In this document: in pieces, positions 18,301 through 26,343 of the stretch | How positions within the stretch are numbered: position 1 is the stretch's first letter | Layout of the letters: the number at the start of each line of letters is the position of its first letter | From: Streptomyces sp. TBY4 | Lineage (GTDB): Bacteria > Actinomycetota > Actinomycetes > Streptomycetales > Streptomycetaceae | NCBI RefSeq assembly: GCF_024213195.1 | Contig: NZ_JANAVF010000020.1 | Span: 79,452 to 143,451 of the forward strand | Reading direction: 5' to 3' | Length of the DNA stretch: 64,000 nucleotides | Made by a program: the position numbers and the translations under genes | Notes under the pieces: generated by a model | Told to the model about the DNA's origin: nothing | What the model saw: only the letters and a program-made list of their open reading frames with translations | Database searches by the model: none

Positions 18301-18896
18301 GCGACCACCTCGTCGAAGCGGTCGAGCACCTTGCCGGTGCGGGCGTCCACGAACACGTGCAGTTTGCTGGGGGCCTTGGCGGTCCGCCCGATCAGGACGG
18401 TCTCCCAGGCCAGCGCCGCCTTGTCGTCCTTCAGCTTCACGACGAGCCGGCGGCTCTCCACCTTGTCGGTCTTCACCTGCTCGGCGCGCGAGACGGCCTC
18501 GGCGGCCTGCGCCGAGACCGAGGCCGTGGTGGCCACGTCGATCACGGTCGCGGAGGCCGACTGGAGGGCGCGCACCCGGCCTTCGCCGTCGGCGAGGACG
18601 ACCGCGTCGCCCCCGACCACCGGCAGGCCGCGGTAGCTGCGCTCGTAGGCGACCGAGTACAGGTCCTTCACCCAGGGGGTGACCAGGCGCCGGTCGTACT
18701 GCTGCTGCGGGGAGTTGACCAGGCTGTCGAGTCCGCTGCGGACGGCCGCGTCGGCCGCGGCGACGGCCCGCTCGGCGGAAGTGGGCGGGGCGGGATCCGC
18801 CGGCTGCAAGGCGGTGGCGGTGGTGGCCAGCGTGCCGGCGAGGCCCGTGGTCAGCACCATGGCCGCGAGGGCGGCCAGCCATCTGGTGGGCTGCAA
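15393..18896 (-). CDS. Secreted dual metalloprotease: M4 endopeptidase fused to M28 aminopeptidase
   Basis: A 1,167-residue exported protein. Order: signal peptide (1-30), FTP/PepSY-like propeptide (about 40-200), M4 domain with H330-E331-x2-H334, third ligand Glu353 and likely catalytic His418, Ig-like domain (about 520-640), M28 domain, second Ig-like domain (about 915-1010), and a C-terminal jelly-roll-like domain (1018-1167). The M28 ligands H716, D728, E762-E763, D791 and H878 keep exactly the spacing of Streptomyces griseus aminopeptidase as I recall it (85, 97, 131-132, 160, 247). Both active sites look intact. It would digest proteins outside the cell, trimming the peptides it makes. 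The start is a TTG at 18896 preceded by GGAGTGGA. It is divergent from a LysR regulator. Confidence 0.92.
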   Translation of the reverse strand: MQPTRWLAALAAMVLTTGLAGTLATTATALQPADPAPPTSAERAVAAADAAVRSGLDSLVNSPQQQYDRRLVTPWVKDLYSVAYERSYRGLPVVGGDAVVLADGEGRVRALQSASATVIDVATTASVSAQAAEAVSRAEQVKTDKVESRRLVVKLKDDKAALAWETVLIGRTAKAPSKLHVFVDARTGKVLDRFDEVVAGSGNSKWNGPNPLTIDTTASGGTYSLRDPNRAGLSCADYSSGAVFSKSSDSWGTGNPTSKETGCVDLMFAAQKQWDMLSQWLGRNGVSGNGRSFPAKVGLNDVNAYWDGSTVTIGHNNANEWIAGVDVVAHEYGHAIDTNTPGGTSGQESGLGEATGDIFGALTEAFINQPSPYDTPDYLVGETINLVGNGPIRNMYNPPAVNNDPSCYSSSIPGTEVHAAAGPLNHWFYLLAEGTSPGGGKPNSSTCNQSTLTGVGIQNAGKIFYGGMLLKTSSMSYKKYRTATLSSAKSLDTTCNLFNKTKAAWDAISVPAQTADPTCTPSGQESDFSLALNPASGTVQQGASTTSTVATAVSTGSAQQVTLTASGLPAGVTASFSPATVQSGQSSTLTLTASSSAAPGSSTVVVKGQGTSLSHTVDYALTVGGTTPNPGAPDIDVAAVRAHLTQFNTIASQNGGHRRAGSAGYTASLAYVKGKLQAAGYTVTEQNCSSCTYPSNNLIADWPGGPADQTIMFGAHLDGVSAGPGINDNGSGSATLLENALVLAQKNPTMTKHVRFAWWTDEEQGLNGSKFYVNQLTSTQKSAIKAYYNFDMVGSTNGGYFINNVNSTAAAPLKAYWTSLNLAPEENTEGQGRSDDYSFQQGGIPTSGYASGASARKTSAQAAKWGGTANAAYDPCYHASCDTTNNISATVLDRSADGVAYTVWNQAVGGTTPGPDFSISASPATGSAAQGGSVSSTISTATVSGAAQTVALSVTGAPAGTTASLSPTSVQSGSSSTLSVQVGASTAPGTYTLTVTGTGSVSHTTTYTLTVTGTGPSCTPRQLIANGGFESGTTPWTTTTNVITNQAGQTPHGGTYKAWLNGYGTPRTDSAAQSVTIPTGCSSYQLAFYLHIDTAETENTVYDTFTVSVGGQTLASLSNVNAAAGYQLRTYDVSRFAGQTVTLKFQGVEDASLQTSFVVDDVTLQVS

Positions 18897-19009
18897 GAGT
18901 CCACTCCGATCGTGTGGGGGGATGGGGCGGGGAGGGTGCCGAAAGGCGGTCTGGCTGTTCGCGGCCGAGTATGGGCGTGTCCATGACGGGATCGGGACAT
19001 CCCTGCCGA

Positions 19010-19027
19010 CATAAGACCGGCGTTATG
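19010..19027. promoter_or_regulatory. Inverted repeat, candidate LysR operator
   Basis: CATAA-N8-TTATG is a perfect 5-bp inverted repeat, 34 nt before the LysR start in the 164-bp gap shared with the divergent protease. LysR proteins bind such dyads to control themselves and the neighbour. The site is a prediction only. Confidence 0.45.
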
Positions 19028-19060
19028 GTGCCGACGCGTGACGCTGCGTAAGCTGCCCGG

Positions 19061-20020
19061 ATGCAGCTGGAGTTGAGACATCTGCAGGCCGTCTGCCAGA
19101 TAGCGGAGACCGGAAGCCTGGGGGGCGCGGCGCGGATCCTCGGGATCTCCCAGCCGGCGCTCTCCGCCCAGCTGCGCCGGATCGAGCGGGTCACCGGCGG
19201 CGAACTCTTCGTCCGCGGCCGCCTCGGCGTCGAACCCACCCCGCTCGGCCAGTTCGTCCTGGCCAAGGCGCGCCGGGTGCTCAGCGAGATGGACGCCCTC
19301 GGGGCGGAGACCCGGGCCCGGACGGCCGACGCCCCGCTGCGCCTGGGCTGCATCCTGCTGGTGCTGATCGACGGACTGATCGCCCGGCAGGACCTGGTCC
19401 TGTCGGGCCGGGAGATCACCGTGGACCTGGAGGACTCGGTGACCGCCCTGGTGCGGATGCTCGGCGCGGGCCGCTACGACGTCATCGTGTACGGGGAGGT
19501 CAACGACCACGAGGTGCCGCTGCCCGGGGGAGTCACGGCCCGCACCCTGGTCCCCAAGGAGCCCTTCTGCATCCGGATGTCGGCCCGGCACCCGCTGGCC
19601 CGGCTGGAGGCCCTCGACCTCGCGGACCTCGCCGACGAGCAGTGGATGACCCTGGTGGAGGACGACGACGGCGGACCGGAGGCCCTCGTCGAGGCCTGCG
19701 CCAAGGCCGGCTTCGTCCCCGCGCTGCGCTACCGGATCACCGACCGCATGATGCAGTACGACCTGATCTCCGCGGGCCGCGCCGTCTCCCTCAGCCAGCC
19801 CACGGCGCCCGCCGTGGCCGGCACCGTGATGCGGCCGCTGATCGGGTCACCGATCACGGGGCGCATCCGGCTCGCCTGGAACCGCTCGGCGGTCTCGGCC
19901 CGCCAGGCGGAGCTCTTCTACCGGTCGGCCGCCTACGCGTACCTGGCCAATGTGGACAACAACCCCTTCCACCGGGCCTGGTGGGACGAGCATCCGGAAG
20001 CCCATCCGGCCCTCGACTGA
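19061..20020 (+). CDS. LysR-family transcriptional regulator
   Basis: A 319-residue regulator. Residues 1-60 contain the LysR winged HTH (LRHLQAVCQIAETGSLGGAA, then SQPALSAQLRRIE). A hinge and a two-lobed effector domain follow. It is divergent from the M4-M28 protease gene. In other streptomycetes LysR proteins next to secreted metalloproteases (for example snpR beside snpA) activate the protease, so that role is the best inference. The C-terminal end is Trp- and His-rich (FHRAWWDEHPEAH). ATG 19061 begins directly with the HTH helix. Confidence 0.92.
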   Translation: MQLELRHLQAVCQIAETGSLGGAARILGISQPALSAQLRRIERVTGGELFVRGRLGVEPTPLGQFVLAKARRVLSEMDALGAETRARTADAPLRLGCILLVLIDGLIARQDLVLSGREITVDLEDSVTALVRMLGAGRYDVIVYGEVNDHEVPLPGGVTARTLVPKEPFCIRMSARHPLARLEALDLADLADEQWMTLVEDDDGGPEALVEACAKAGFVPALRYRITDRMMQYDLISAGRAVSLSQPTAPAVAGTVMRPLIGSPITGRIRLAWNRSAVSARQAELFYRSAAYAYLANVDNNPFHRAWWDEHPEAHPALD

Positions 20021-20127
20021 CGTCATTTCATACTGCGTACATGGAACGGGTATTCGGATCCCTTTACGCTCTCCGCATGGCAGTGGCCGCCACACCATTT
20101 CCCTTCGGAGAGCTGGAGGAAATACCC

Positions 20128-21528
20128 ATGACCCCAAGAGCCCGCACGCAGGTCAGCCGGAGAGGCTTCCTCGCCGGCACCGCGGCGGCCGCGGCCGCCG
20201 CCACCGTGCCCGCGATCGGCCAGGCCGCCGCAGCCCCCGCGGCGGCGGCCGCCGGCCGCCCGAACATCCTGCTGATCGTCACCGACGACCAGCCCGAGCA
20301 GACCGACTGGGCACTTCAGAAGACCATCGGCTGGCTCGCCGGCCAGGGCGTGAAGTTCAACCACGGGCACGTCACCACCCCCCTCTGCTCCCCCTCCCGC
20401 TCCTCGGTGTTCTCCGGCCGCTACGCCCACAACCACGGGGTCCGCAACAACGCCTCCTCGGCCGTGCTCGACCAGAACACCACCGTCCAGCGCTATCTGA
20501 AACAGGCCGGATATCGCACCGGCCTCTTCGGCAAATACCTCAATGCGTGGAACATCGCCGACGCACCCCCGCATTTCGAGGAATTCGCGCTGCTCCAGCC
20601 CGGATACGTGGACGCCAAGTGGAACGTCAACGGATCGGTCCAGACGATCAACGGCTACACCACGAACATCATCAAGAACCGCACGCTGAGCTTCGTCGAC
20701 AAGGCGGCCACCGACACCCGCCCCTGGTTCGCCTACGTCACCCCCTACGCCTCGCACGGGCCCCGCACCCCCGAGGCCAAGTACGCGGGCACCCCCGTCC
20801 CCGAGTGGAACGGACGCCCCTCCGTCACCGAGGCCGACCGCAGCGACAAGCCGCCCTACATCCAGAACGCCACCGGCACCCTCGAGGACGGCAAGCGCAT
20901 CCGCGCGGAGCAGCTGCGCGTGCTCCTCTCCGTCGACGACGCGGTCCAGGCCTTCAAGGACAAGCTGGCGGCCACCGGACAGCTCGACAACACCCTCGTG
21001 ATCTACATCGGAGACAACGGCTTCGGCTGGGCCGACCACGGCTGGACCGCCAAATCCGTCCCCTACAGCCCCGCCCACGAGGTGCCGTTCTACCTCTCCT
21101 GGCCCGCCGGAGGGCTCGGGGCCGGCACGGTGGACAACCGCATCGTCGCCAACATCGACATCGCGCCCACCATCCTCGACGCCGCCGGGATCACCCCGAA
21201 CACCCCGCAGGACGGGGTCTCGCTGCTGGGCACCCACAGCCGCGACCACCTGCTCGTCGAATGGTGGAAGCAGGGCACCGGCGCCGACCACCGCACCTGG
21301 TCCTCCTACGTGGCCAAGGACAAGCAGTACGTGGAGTACTACAAGCTGCACACCGACGCCAACGGCACCGTGTCCGGCACCGGGGAGGTCACCTTCCGGG
21401 AGTACTACGACCTCGCCGCCGACCCCCACCAGCTGGTCAACAAGCTGTACCAGGCCACCCCGGCGCAGGAGCGGAACCTGGGCATCCCCGCCCTCGCCGC
21501 CCAGCTCGCCGCCGACCGGGTCGGCTAG
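20128..21528 (+). CDS. Tat-exported sulfatase (type I, formylglycine-dependent)
   Basis: A 466-residue sulfatase. The twin-arginine signal SRRGFLAG is followed by an Ala-rich segment. The mature protein starts with the metal-binding RPNILLIVTDDQ strand. The C-x-P-x-R signature, Cys87 in LCSPSRSS, marks the residue converted to formylglycine. A later GDNGFGWADHGW segment supplies more metal ligands. It would hydrolyse sulfate esters outside the cell; the substrate is unknown. The gene for the modifying enzyme follows directly. Tat export of a folded protein fits cytoplasmic modification. The ATG at 20128 is preceded by GGAGGAA. Confidence 0.92.
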   Translation: MTPRARTQVSRRGFLAGTAAAAAAATVPAIGQAAAAPAAAAAGRPNILLIVTDDQPEQTDWALQKTIGWLAGQGVKFNHGHVTTPLCSPSRSSVFSGRYAHNHGVRNNASSAVLDQNTTVQRYLKQAGYRTGLFGKYLNAWNIADAPPHFEEFALLQPGYVDAKWNVNGSVQTINGYTTNIIKNRTLSFVDKAATDTRPWFAYVTPYASHGPRTPEAKYAGTPVPEWNGRPSVTEADRSDKPPYIQNATGTLEDGKRIRAEQLRVLLSVDDAVQAFKDKLAATGQLDNTLVIYIGDNGFGWADHGWTAKSVPYSPAHEVPFYLSWPAGGLGAGTVDNRIVANIDIAPTILDAAGITPNTPQDGVSLLGTHSRDHLLVEWWKQGTGADHRTWSSYVAKDKQYVEYYKLHTDANGTVSGTGEVTFREYYDLAADPHQLVNKLYQATPAQERNLGIPALAAQLAADRVG

Positions 21529-21539
21529 CAGCCGGACCT

Positions 21540-21572
21540 CCGGCCGGGCGCACACCGTCCGCGCCCGGCCGG
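21540..21572 (+). terminator. Stem-loop between sulfatase and FGE genes
   Basis: A perfect 12-bp stem (CCGGCCGGGCGC and GCGCCCGGCCGG) with a 9-nt loop. It starts 11 nt after the sulfatase stop and may act as a partial terminator lowering downstream FGE expression, or stabilise the sulfatase transcript. Confidence 0.55.
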
Positions 21573-21606
21573 ACCGCACCCATCCGCACCTTCACCGGAG
21601 TCCTTC

Positions 21607-22491
21607 ATGTCCTCCTCCTGCTGCACCCCGGGGCACGACTCCCCGGCCGGCGCCCTCACCCTGCTCGCCGCACCCCCGGTCCCCGCGCCGCGGGCCGCGC
21701 GCGGCCTGCTCGACCTGCCCGGGGGCCGCTTCCTCATGGGCACCGAGGACGCGGACGGATTCCCTGCGGACGGGGAGGGCCCGGTCCGGGAGGTGGCGGT
21801 GGATCCCTTCCGGATCGCGCCGACGACGGTCACCAACGCCCAGTACGCCACCTTCGTCAAGGCCACCGGGCACGTCACGGAGGCCGAGGAGTTCGGCTTC
21901 TCCTTCGTCTTCGCCGGACTGCTGGCGCCCGAACTCGCCGCCACCGCACCGCCGGTGGCCGGGGTCCCCTGGTGGCGGGCGGTGTCCGGGGCGAGCTGGA
22001 AGCACCCCGAGGGGCCCGGGTCCTCCGTCACGGCCCGGCAGAACCACCCCGTCGTCCACGTCTCCTGGAACGACGCCCAGGCGTACTGCGCCTGGTCCGG
22101 GACCAGGCTGCCCACCGAGGCCGAATGGGAGTACGCGGCCCGCGGCGGCCTGGAGCAGCGCCGCTACCCGTGGGGCGACGAACTCGCCCCGGAAGGCCGC
22201 ACGCTGCTCAACATCTGGCAGGGCGAGTTCCCCACCACCCACACCGGTCCCCACCTCGGCACCGTCCCCGTGAAGTCCTACCGCCCCAACGGCCACGGGC
22301 TCTACAACGCCGTCGGCAACGTGTGGGAGTGGTGCGAGGACCCGTTCGGGCCGGGACACGCCTCCCGCACCATGCGCGGCGGGTCCTTCCTCTGCCACGA
22401 CTCGTACTGCAACCGCTACCGGGTCGCGGCCCGCAGCTCCAACACCCCCGACAGCTCCACGTCCAACATCGGCTTCCGGGTGGCGGCCTGA
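21607..22491 (+). CDS. Formylglycine-generating enzyme (SUMF1/FGE family)
   Basis: A 294-residue cytoplasmic enzyme that oxidises the sulfatase-motif cysteine to formylglycine using copper and oxygen. The family fold is recognisable from GGRFLMGTEDAD, NHPVVHVSWNDAQAYCAW, LPTEAEWEYAARGG and GNVWEWCED. The catalytic pair is Cys263 and Cys268 in LCHDSYCNRYR, matching the C-x4-C of Streptomyces FGE. It starts 78 nt after the sulfatase stop, so it is probably dedicated to that enzyme. ATG 21607 begins MSSSCCTPG, a common start in the family. Confidence 0.93.
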   Translation: MSSSCCTPGHDSPAGALTLLAAPPVPAPRAARGLLDLPGGRFLMGTEDADGFPADGEGPVREVAVDPFRIAPTTVTNAQYATFVKATGHVTEAEEFGFSFVFAGLLAPELAATAPPVAGVPWWRAVSGASWKHPEGPGSSVTARQNHPVVHVSWNDAQAYCAWSGTRLPTEAEWEYAARGGLEQRRYPWGDELAPEGRTLLNIWQGEFPTTHTGPHLGTVPVKSYRPNGHGLYNAVGNVWEWCEDPFGPGHASRTMRGGSFLCHDSYCNRYRVAARSSNTPDSSTSNIGFRVAA

Positions 22492-22498
22492 GCGGGCG

Positions 22499-23098
22499 TC
22501 AGTCCCGCTGGACGACCAGCCCGGCCACGTGGTCGGTGACCATGTCGAGGATCCCGGCTGCTGCCTCCTCGTCGCCGAGGACCAGGAAGTTCAGGGTCAC
22601 CCCGTCGGTCATGGCCGCCAGGTACTGGGCCAGCACGTGCACCGGCACGCTGAGCTCGTACGGGTGGATCCGGCGCAGCTCTTCGAGCAGCTCGGTGTAC
22701 GTGTCGCAGTAGGACTGGTACTGCTTGCGCGCCAGGTGGCCGAACTCCGGCTGCCGCAGCGCGTACTGGGTGAGCTCGTAGGTGAGCATGTGCGCGCCGG
22801 GACTGGCCGCCACGTGGTCCCAGTACGCCTGGAAGCCGGCCCGGATGGTCTCCCGCAGCGTGGGCCTCGGCAGGATCGCGGCCTTCACGAGGGTGACGTA
22901 GTGCGCGGTGATGGTCTCGATGACCGACTCCAGGAGCGCCTGCTTGGAGTCGAAGCAGTAGTGGAAGACGCTCAGGGAGACGCCCGCCTCGGCGGCGATG
23001 GACCGGGTCGTGGTCCTGGCCACCCCGTCGCGGGTCATCGCGCGGATCGCCGCCTCCGTCAGCTGCCTGCGCCGGTCGGTCAACGGCATCCGTGCCAT
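22499..23098 (-). CDS. TetR-family transcriptional regulator
   Basis: A 199-residue regulator. The N-terminal HTH (residues about 8-55) contains TTTRSIAAEAGVSLSVFHYCF. The C-terminal part is helical with no recognised effector. It is convergent with the FGE gene (7 nt between stops). Its promoter is squeezed between the start codon and a terminator at 23130-23173. GAAGGGGA precedes the ATG at 23098. Its target is unknown; sulfatase/FGE control is possible. Confidence 0.9.
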   Translation of the reverse strand: MARMPLTDRRRQLTEAAIRAMTRDGVARTTTRSIAAEAGVSLSVFHYCFDSKQALLESVIETITAHYVTLVKAAILPRPTLRETIRAGFQAYWDHVAASPGAHMLTYELTQYALRQPEFGHLARKQYQSYCDTYTELLEELRRIHPYELSVPVHVLAQYLAAMTDGVTLNFLVLGDEEAAAGILDMVTDHVAGLVVQRD

Positions 23099-23129
23099 GT
23101 ACGGGTTCCCCTTCGCTCCGGTGCGCCCC

Positions 23130-23173
23130 GGGCGGGGCGTCCGCGGGCACGGAGGCCCGCGGACACCCCGCCC
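23130..23173 (-). terminator. Long stem-loop terminator
   Basis: A 19-bp stem with one mismatch (first arm GGGCGGGGCGTCCGCGGGC, 23130-23148; second arm 23155-23173) around a 6-nt loop. It lies 8 nt after the stop of the minus-strand M19-like gene and would insulate the TetR gene from read-through. Confidence 0.75.
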
Positions 23174-23180
23174 GACGCCG

Positions 23181-25292
23181 TCAGCTGCTGTATACGCCGA
23201 CTTCGTGCAGCGAGTAACCCCATTGGGTGCCGCGTCCCGCTCCGTGGACGCGTACGTACCGGGCCGGGACCCCGGAGAACCTCGCCGTGTCCACCCCGCC
23301 GTCGCCCTCGGCCGTGGACCAGGCCGTCGTCCAGTCCGTCCCGTTCGAGGAGACCTCGATGCGGTAGGCCCGCCCGTACGCCGCCTCCCAGTCCAAGGTG
23401 ACCCGCTTGACCAGCTGCTGGGAGCCGAGGTCGACCTGCAGCCACTGGTTGTCGTTCCACTCGCTCGCCCAGCGGGTGCCCCGGTTGCCGTCGAAGGCGA
23501 GGCCGGGCGCGAAGCTGACGAAGGGGTTCCACCACTCGGAGGTGCTCGCGGAGGCGGGCCGGCCCGCGGCGAGGTTCACGCCGGCCTTGTGCTGCTCGGA
23601 CCCGCCCCAGGTGCGCAGGTACGACTCGGCGCCCTTGAACAGGTCGTCCACCACGCCCTGTCCGCCGACGATGCGGATGTCCTCGATCCAGTCGGGCACC
23701 AGGCCGTAGTGCGAGGCGCCGTCGGTGTTGAGGTCCCAGGTGCGCTGGCCGGTGGTCTGCTTGTCGATGACCGAGCCGCCGTCGGTGCTGCGGAAGGGGT
23801 ACGTGACCGGGTTCGGCGTGTTCGCCCCGCGCGGGCCGGGCCAGCCGCCGACGCCGTTCATGTCGGTGCCGTAGCCGTAGCCGACGTTGTACTTCTCGCG
23901 CAGCGCGTCGGTCCGCTTGGCCTCGGCGCTGAAGCCCTCGGAGCCGCCCATGTACGCGGTGGCGAAACCGCCGAGCTTGTAGAGCCGCTCCATCCAGCCC
24001 AGGTCCATCCAGCTGTGCGAGGAGATCACGCCGGGGTAGTTCTCGGACTCGAGGATGTCGAAGGCCTGCCCGGCCGCCTTCACGCTCATGTGGTCGAGTT
24101 CGAGCATCATCTTGCGTTTCATCATGCCGCGCACCGCGTAGTCACCGAGGTCGGTGAGCCCGCGGGTGTTGCACTGGGCGCCCGAGGCGTACGAGGGCAC
24201 GCTCACGCCCGCCGGCAGCTGCTTCTCGGCGGCGGCCGCCGGGGCCAGGCCGATGGGGTTGTCGTGCTGCGGGCCCTTGCACGCCTCCGTCATCCAGAAG
24301 GTGCCGGTCGACAGGAACTGCCCGACGTTGATGGCCGTTCCCAGCGCGCCCTCGTCGAAGCGGACCCCGCACAGGGCGTTGTCGAACTTGTGGCACAGGA
24401 ACATGCTGCGCACGCCGAGGTTGTACAGCTCGTCGAGGCCCTTGTCGATGTCCGCCTGACTGCACTGCGCGATGTCCAGGATCTGCTTGCACCCGAAGGG
24501 CTCGGAGGTCTCGACGCCGAGGACCACTGCCAGCTTCCCCTGCTTGATCACGTCGCGGGCCTGCCCGGAGTCGGTGACGATGCGGAACCAGCCCTTGCCC
24601 GGGCCGCCGTACATCTTGTCGACGTAGGCCTGCATGTCGTAGGTCTTCTTCGCCTCCAGGCGGATGGCGGTCATCTCGTCGCAGCTGCGGTCCTTGAAGA
24701 AGTAGACCGAGCAGATCACCCCGTTGGTGACGAGGTCGTTGACGAGGACGCGCTGGCCGCCGCGCCAGGCGCGCTCGATCCACGCGTAGTAGTTCTGCTG
24801 GTGGGTCAGCGAGTCGTGGGCGGGCCAGTCCTTGAAGGTGGGCCAGCCGTCGGGGTCGTGCTTGCCGTCGCCGCCCTTGGTGATGAAGTCGAAGATCGCG
24901 AGGCTGCCGTCGGGGTAGTGCTCGGGACAGTCCTTGAGCGCGTCGGCGATCCCGGCGTCGGAGAAGGGCTTTCCGCAGATCAGACGGCCGCCGAAGCCCT
25001 CGTTCGACATGATGTGGTCGTGCGCGTCGACGAAGCCCCGGACGTTGCCCTGGGCGTCGGTGCCCTTGAAGGGCTCGCCGGTCACGTTGATCTGGGAGTC
25101 GGGCGCGGGCCGGGCGGTGGGCTCCCACCAGTTGTTGTCGGCGGCGGCCCCCGGGACGGGGCCGAGCACCATGGCGAGCAGGCCGAGGAGCAGGGACAGG
25201 ATCGCGACCGGCTTGCGCCGGTGGCGGCGGGGCGGTTCCGGTCGTTGCCTGCGGGGTTCTTGGGGTCCTTGTGGTTCTTGGGTCGTGGCCAC
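23181..25292 (-). CDS. Secreted M19 dipeptidase-like hydrolase with F5/8-type C domain
   Basis: A 703-residue exported protein. A basic start (RRHRRK) and a membrane segment (VAILSLLLGLLAMVLG) ending AAA-DNN form the signal peptide. The main domain has metal-hydrolase motifs resembling membrane dipeptidases: VDAHDHIMS, VVLGVE, MLELDHMSVKAA, ISSHSWMDLG and GYGTDMNGVG. The last 140 residues are a discoidin (F5/8C, CBM32-like) domain, so the enzyme may bind surface glycans. The substrate is unknown. The GTG at 25292 is preceded by GAGGA. A promoter and dyad are visible upstream. Confidence 0.75.
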   Translation of the reverse strand: MATTQEPQGPQEPRRQRPEPPRRHRRKPVAILSLLLGLLAMVLGPVPGAAADNNWWEPTARPAPDSQINVTGEPFKGTDAQGNVRGFVDAHDHIMSNEGFGGRLICGKPFSDAGIADALKDCPEHYPDGSLAIFDFITKGGDGKHDPDGWPTFKDWPAHDSLTHQQNYYAWIERAWRGGQRVLVNDLVTNGVICSVYFFKDRSCDEMTAIRLEAKKTYDMQAYVDKMYGGPGKGWFRIVTDSGQARDVIKQGKLAVVLGVETSEPFGCKQILDIAQCSQADIDKGLDELYNLGVRSMFLCHKFDNALCGVRFDEGALGTAINVGQFLSTGTFWMTEACKGPQHDNPIGLAPAAAAEKQLPAGVSVPSYASGAQCNTRGLTDLGDYAVRGMMKRKMMLELDHMSVKAAGQAFDILESENYPGVISSHSWMDLGWMERLYKLGGFATAYMGGSEGFSAEAKRTDALREKYNVGYGYGTDMNGVGGWPGPRGANTPNPVTYPFRSTDGGSVIDKQTTGQRTWDLNTDGASHYGLVPDWIEDIRIVGGQGVVDDLFKGAESYLRTWGGSEQHKAGVNLAAGRPASASTSEWWNPFVSFAPGLAFDGNRGTRWASEWNDNQWLQVDLGSQQLVKRVTLDWEAAYGRAYRIEVSSNGTDWTTAWSTAEGDGGVDTARFSGVPARYVRVHGAGRGTQWGYSLHEVGVYSS

Positions 25293-25390
25293 TACTCACG
25301 TCCTCGGTCGGCGGAGGGCGCGGTCGAGGACACGGTCCACCGGAGGCGTGGCCGCCTTGGCACCTGTTTGTCATGTCCCGCGCAAGCATT

Positions 25391-25425
25391 GCGATGAGAA
25401 TCGCTACTGCCGGGTACAGAGTCAA
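25391..25425 (-). promoter_or_regulatory. Promoter with overlapping dyad for the M19-like gene
   Basis: Read on the minus strand: -35 TTGACT (25425-25420), a 17-bp spacer, and -10 GATTCT (25402-25397). The -10 is overlapped by the dyad GCGAT-TCTC-ATCGC (25391-25404). It lies about 100 nt upstream of the GTG. The dyad position suggests repression; the regulator is unknown. Confidence 0.5.
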
Positions 25426-25481
25426 GAGTCCGGGTCACATGACCTGATGGCGCGTCACCCTACTCGCCCGGCGGGTTCCCG

Positions 25482-26294
25482 TCAGCGGGTCGGCGCGGAA
25501 CGGGCGTAGCGCCCGGGGGTGGTGCCGACGACCCGCTTGAAGTGGCGGGTGAAGTGGGACTGGTCGTAGAAGCCCGCCTCGACCGCCACCTCGGCGGCCG
25601 GGCGGCCCTCCAGGAGCAGCCGGCGGGCCAGGGCGACCCGGCGCGAGACGAGGTACTGGTGGGGGGCGATGCCGAAGGTGCCGCTGAACGTGCGCACCAG
25701 GTGGGCGGGGTGGGCCTGGAGCAGACCCGCCGCCTCCTCCAGGGACAGGCCGCCGGCCGCCCGTTCGTCGAGCAGCTCGCGCAGGTTCCGCGCGAGGCCG
25801 GGGCCGGGCAGGGCGGCGCGGGCGTGCGGGAGTTCGAGGCGGGGCCGGAGCAGGGTGCGCAGCCGGTCGCCGATCAGGGCCAGCCGGCTCTCCGCCTCGA
25901 ACTCGTCCCCGGGGGCCGCCAGGGCCCGGTGGAGCTGCCCCACGCGCCGGCGCAGGACCGGGTCCGCGAGGTCGGGGCCGTCCACGGCGGCGCCGATGAA
26001 GCGCTCGTCCAGCAGGGTCGTGTCGAGGTAGACGACGCGCTTGCGGAACCCGTGCGGGGTGGCGGCCGAGCCGTTGTGCGGGACCTGGGGCGGGAGCAGG
26101 CTCACGGTGTCGCCCGGGGTGCCGCGCCGGTGGCGGTCCAGGTCGTAGCGGATGGCGCCGTCGTCGACGATCAGCAGGGTCCACGCATCGTGGACGTGCA
26201 TGGGGTAGGCGTGCGCGGTGAAGCGGGCGTGGAACACCTCGACGACACCCGCGACCCGCGGACGCCAGGCCGAGACCTCCTGCTGGGGCTGCAC
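25482..26294 (-). CDS. AraC-family transcriptional regulator with cupin sensor
   Basis: About 270 residues. The N-terminal half is a cupin-like sensing domain (YPMHVHDAWTLLIVDDGAIR). The C-terminal 100 residues are the double HTH of AraC/XylS proteins, ending with EAGFYDQSHFTRHFKRVVG and TPGRYARS. It is divergent from a DUF2000 gene, a frequent pairing for this AraC subgroup. The start is uncertain: GTG 26294 is used, TTG 26309 is possible, and neither has a clear ribosome site. The effector is unknown. Confidence 0.88.
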   Translation of the reverse strand: MQPQQEVSAWRPRVAGVVEVFHARFTAHAYPMHVHDAWTLLIVDDGAIRYDLDRHRRGTPGDTVSLLPPQVPHNGSAATPHGFRKRVVYLDTTLLDERFIGAAVDGPDLADPVLRRRVGQLHRALAAPGDEFEAESRLALIGDRLRTLLRPRLELPHARAALPGPGLARNLRELLDERAAGGLSLEEAAGLLQAHPAHLVRTFSGTFGIAPHQYLVSRRVALARRLLLEGRPAAEVAVEAGFYDQSHFTRHFKRVVGTTPGRYARSAPTR

Positions 26295-26343
26295 GTGAAG
26301 AACGTACAAGACCGCACGCGGGGGCGCCCGGCAGTCTCAGGGC

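Noticed and set aside
14745..18986. A very long open frame on the plus strand opposite the M4-M28 protease
   Set aside because: It is antisense to a gene with clear signal peptide, domains and active sites. Its translation is Gly/Val/Arg-rich without motifs, a usual artefact of GC-rich DNA.
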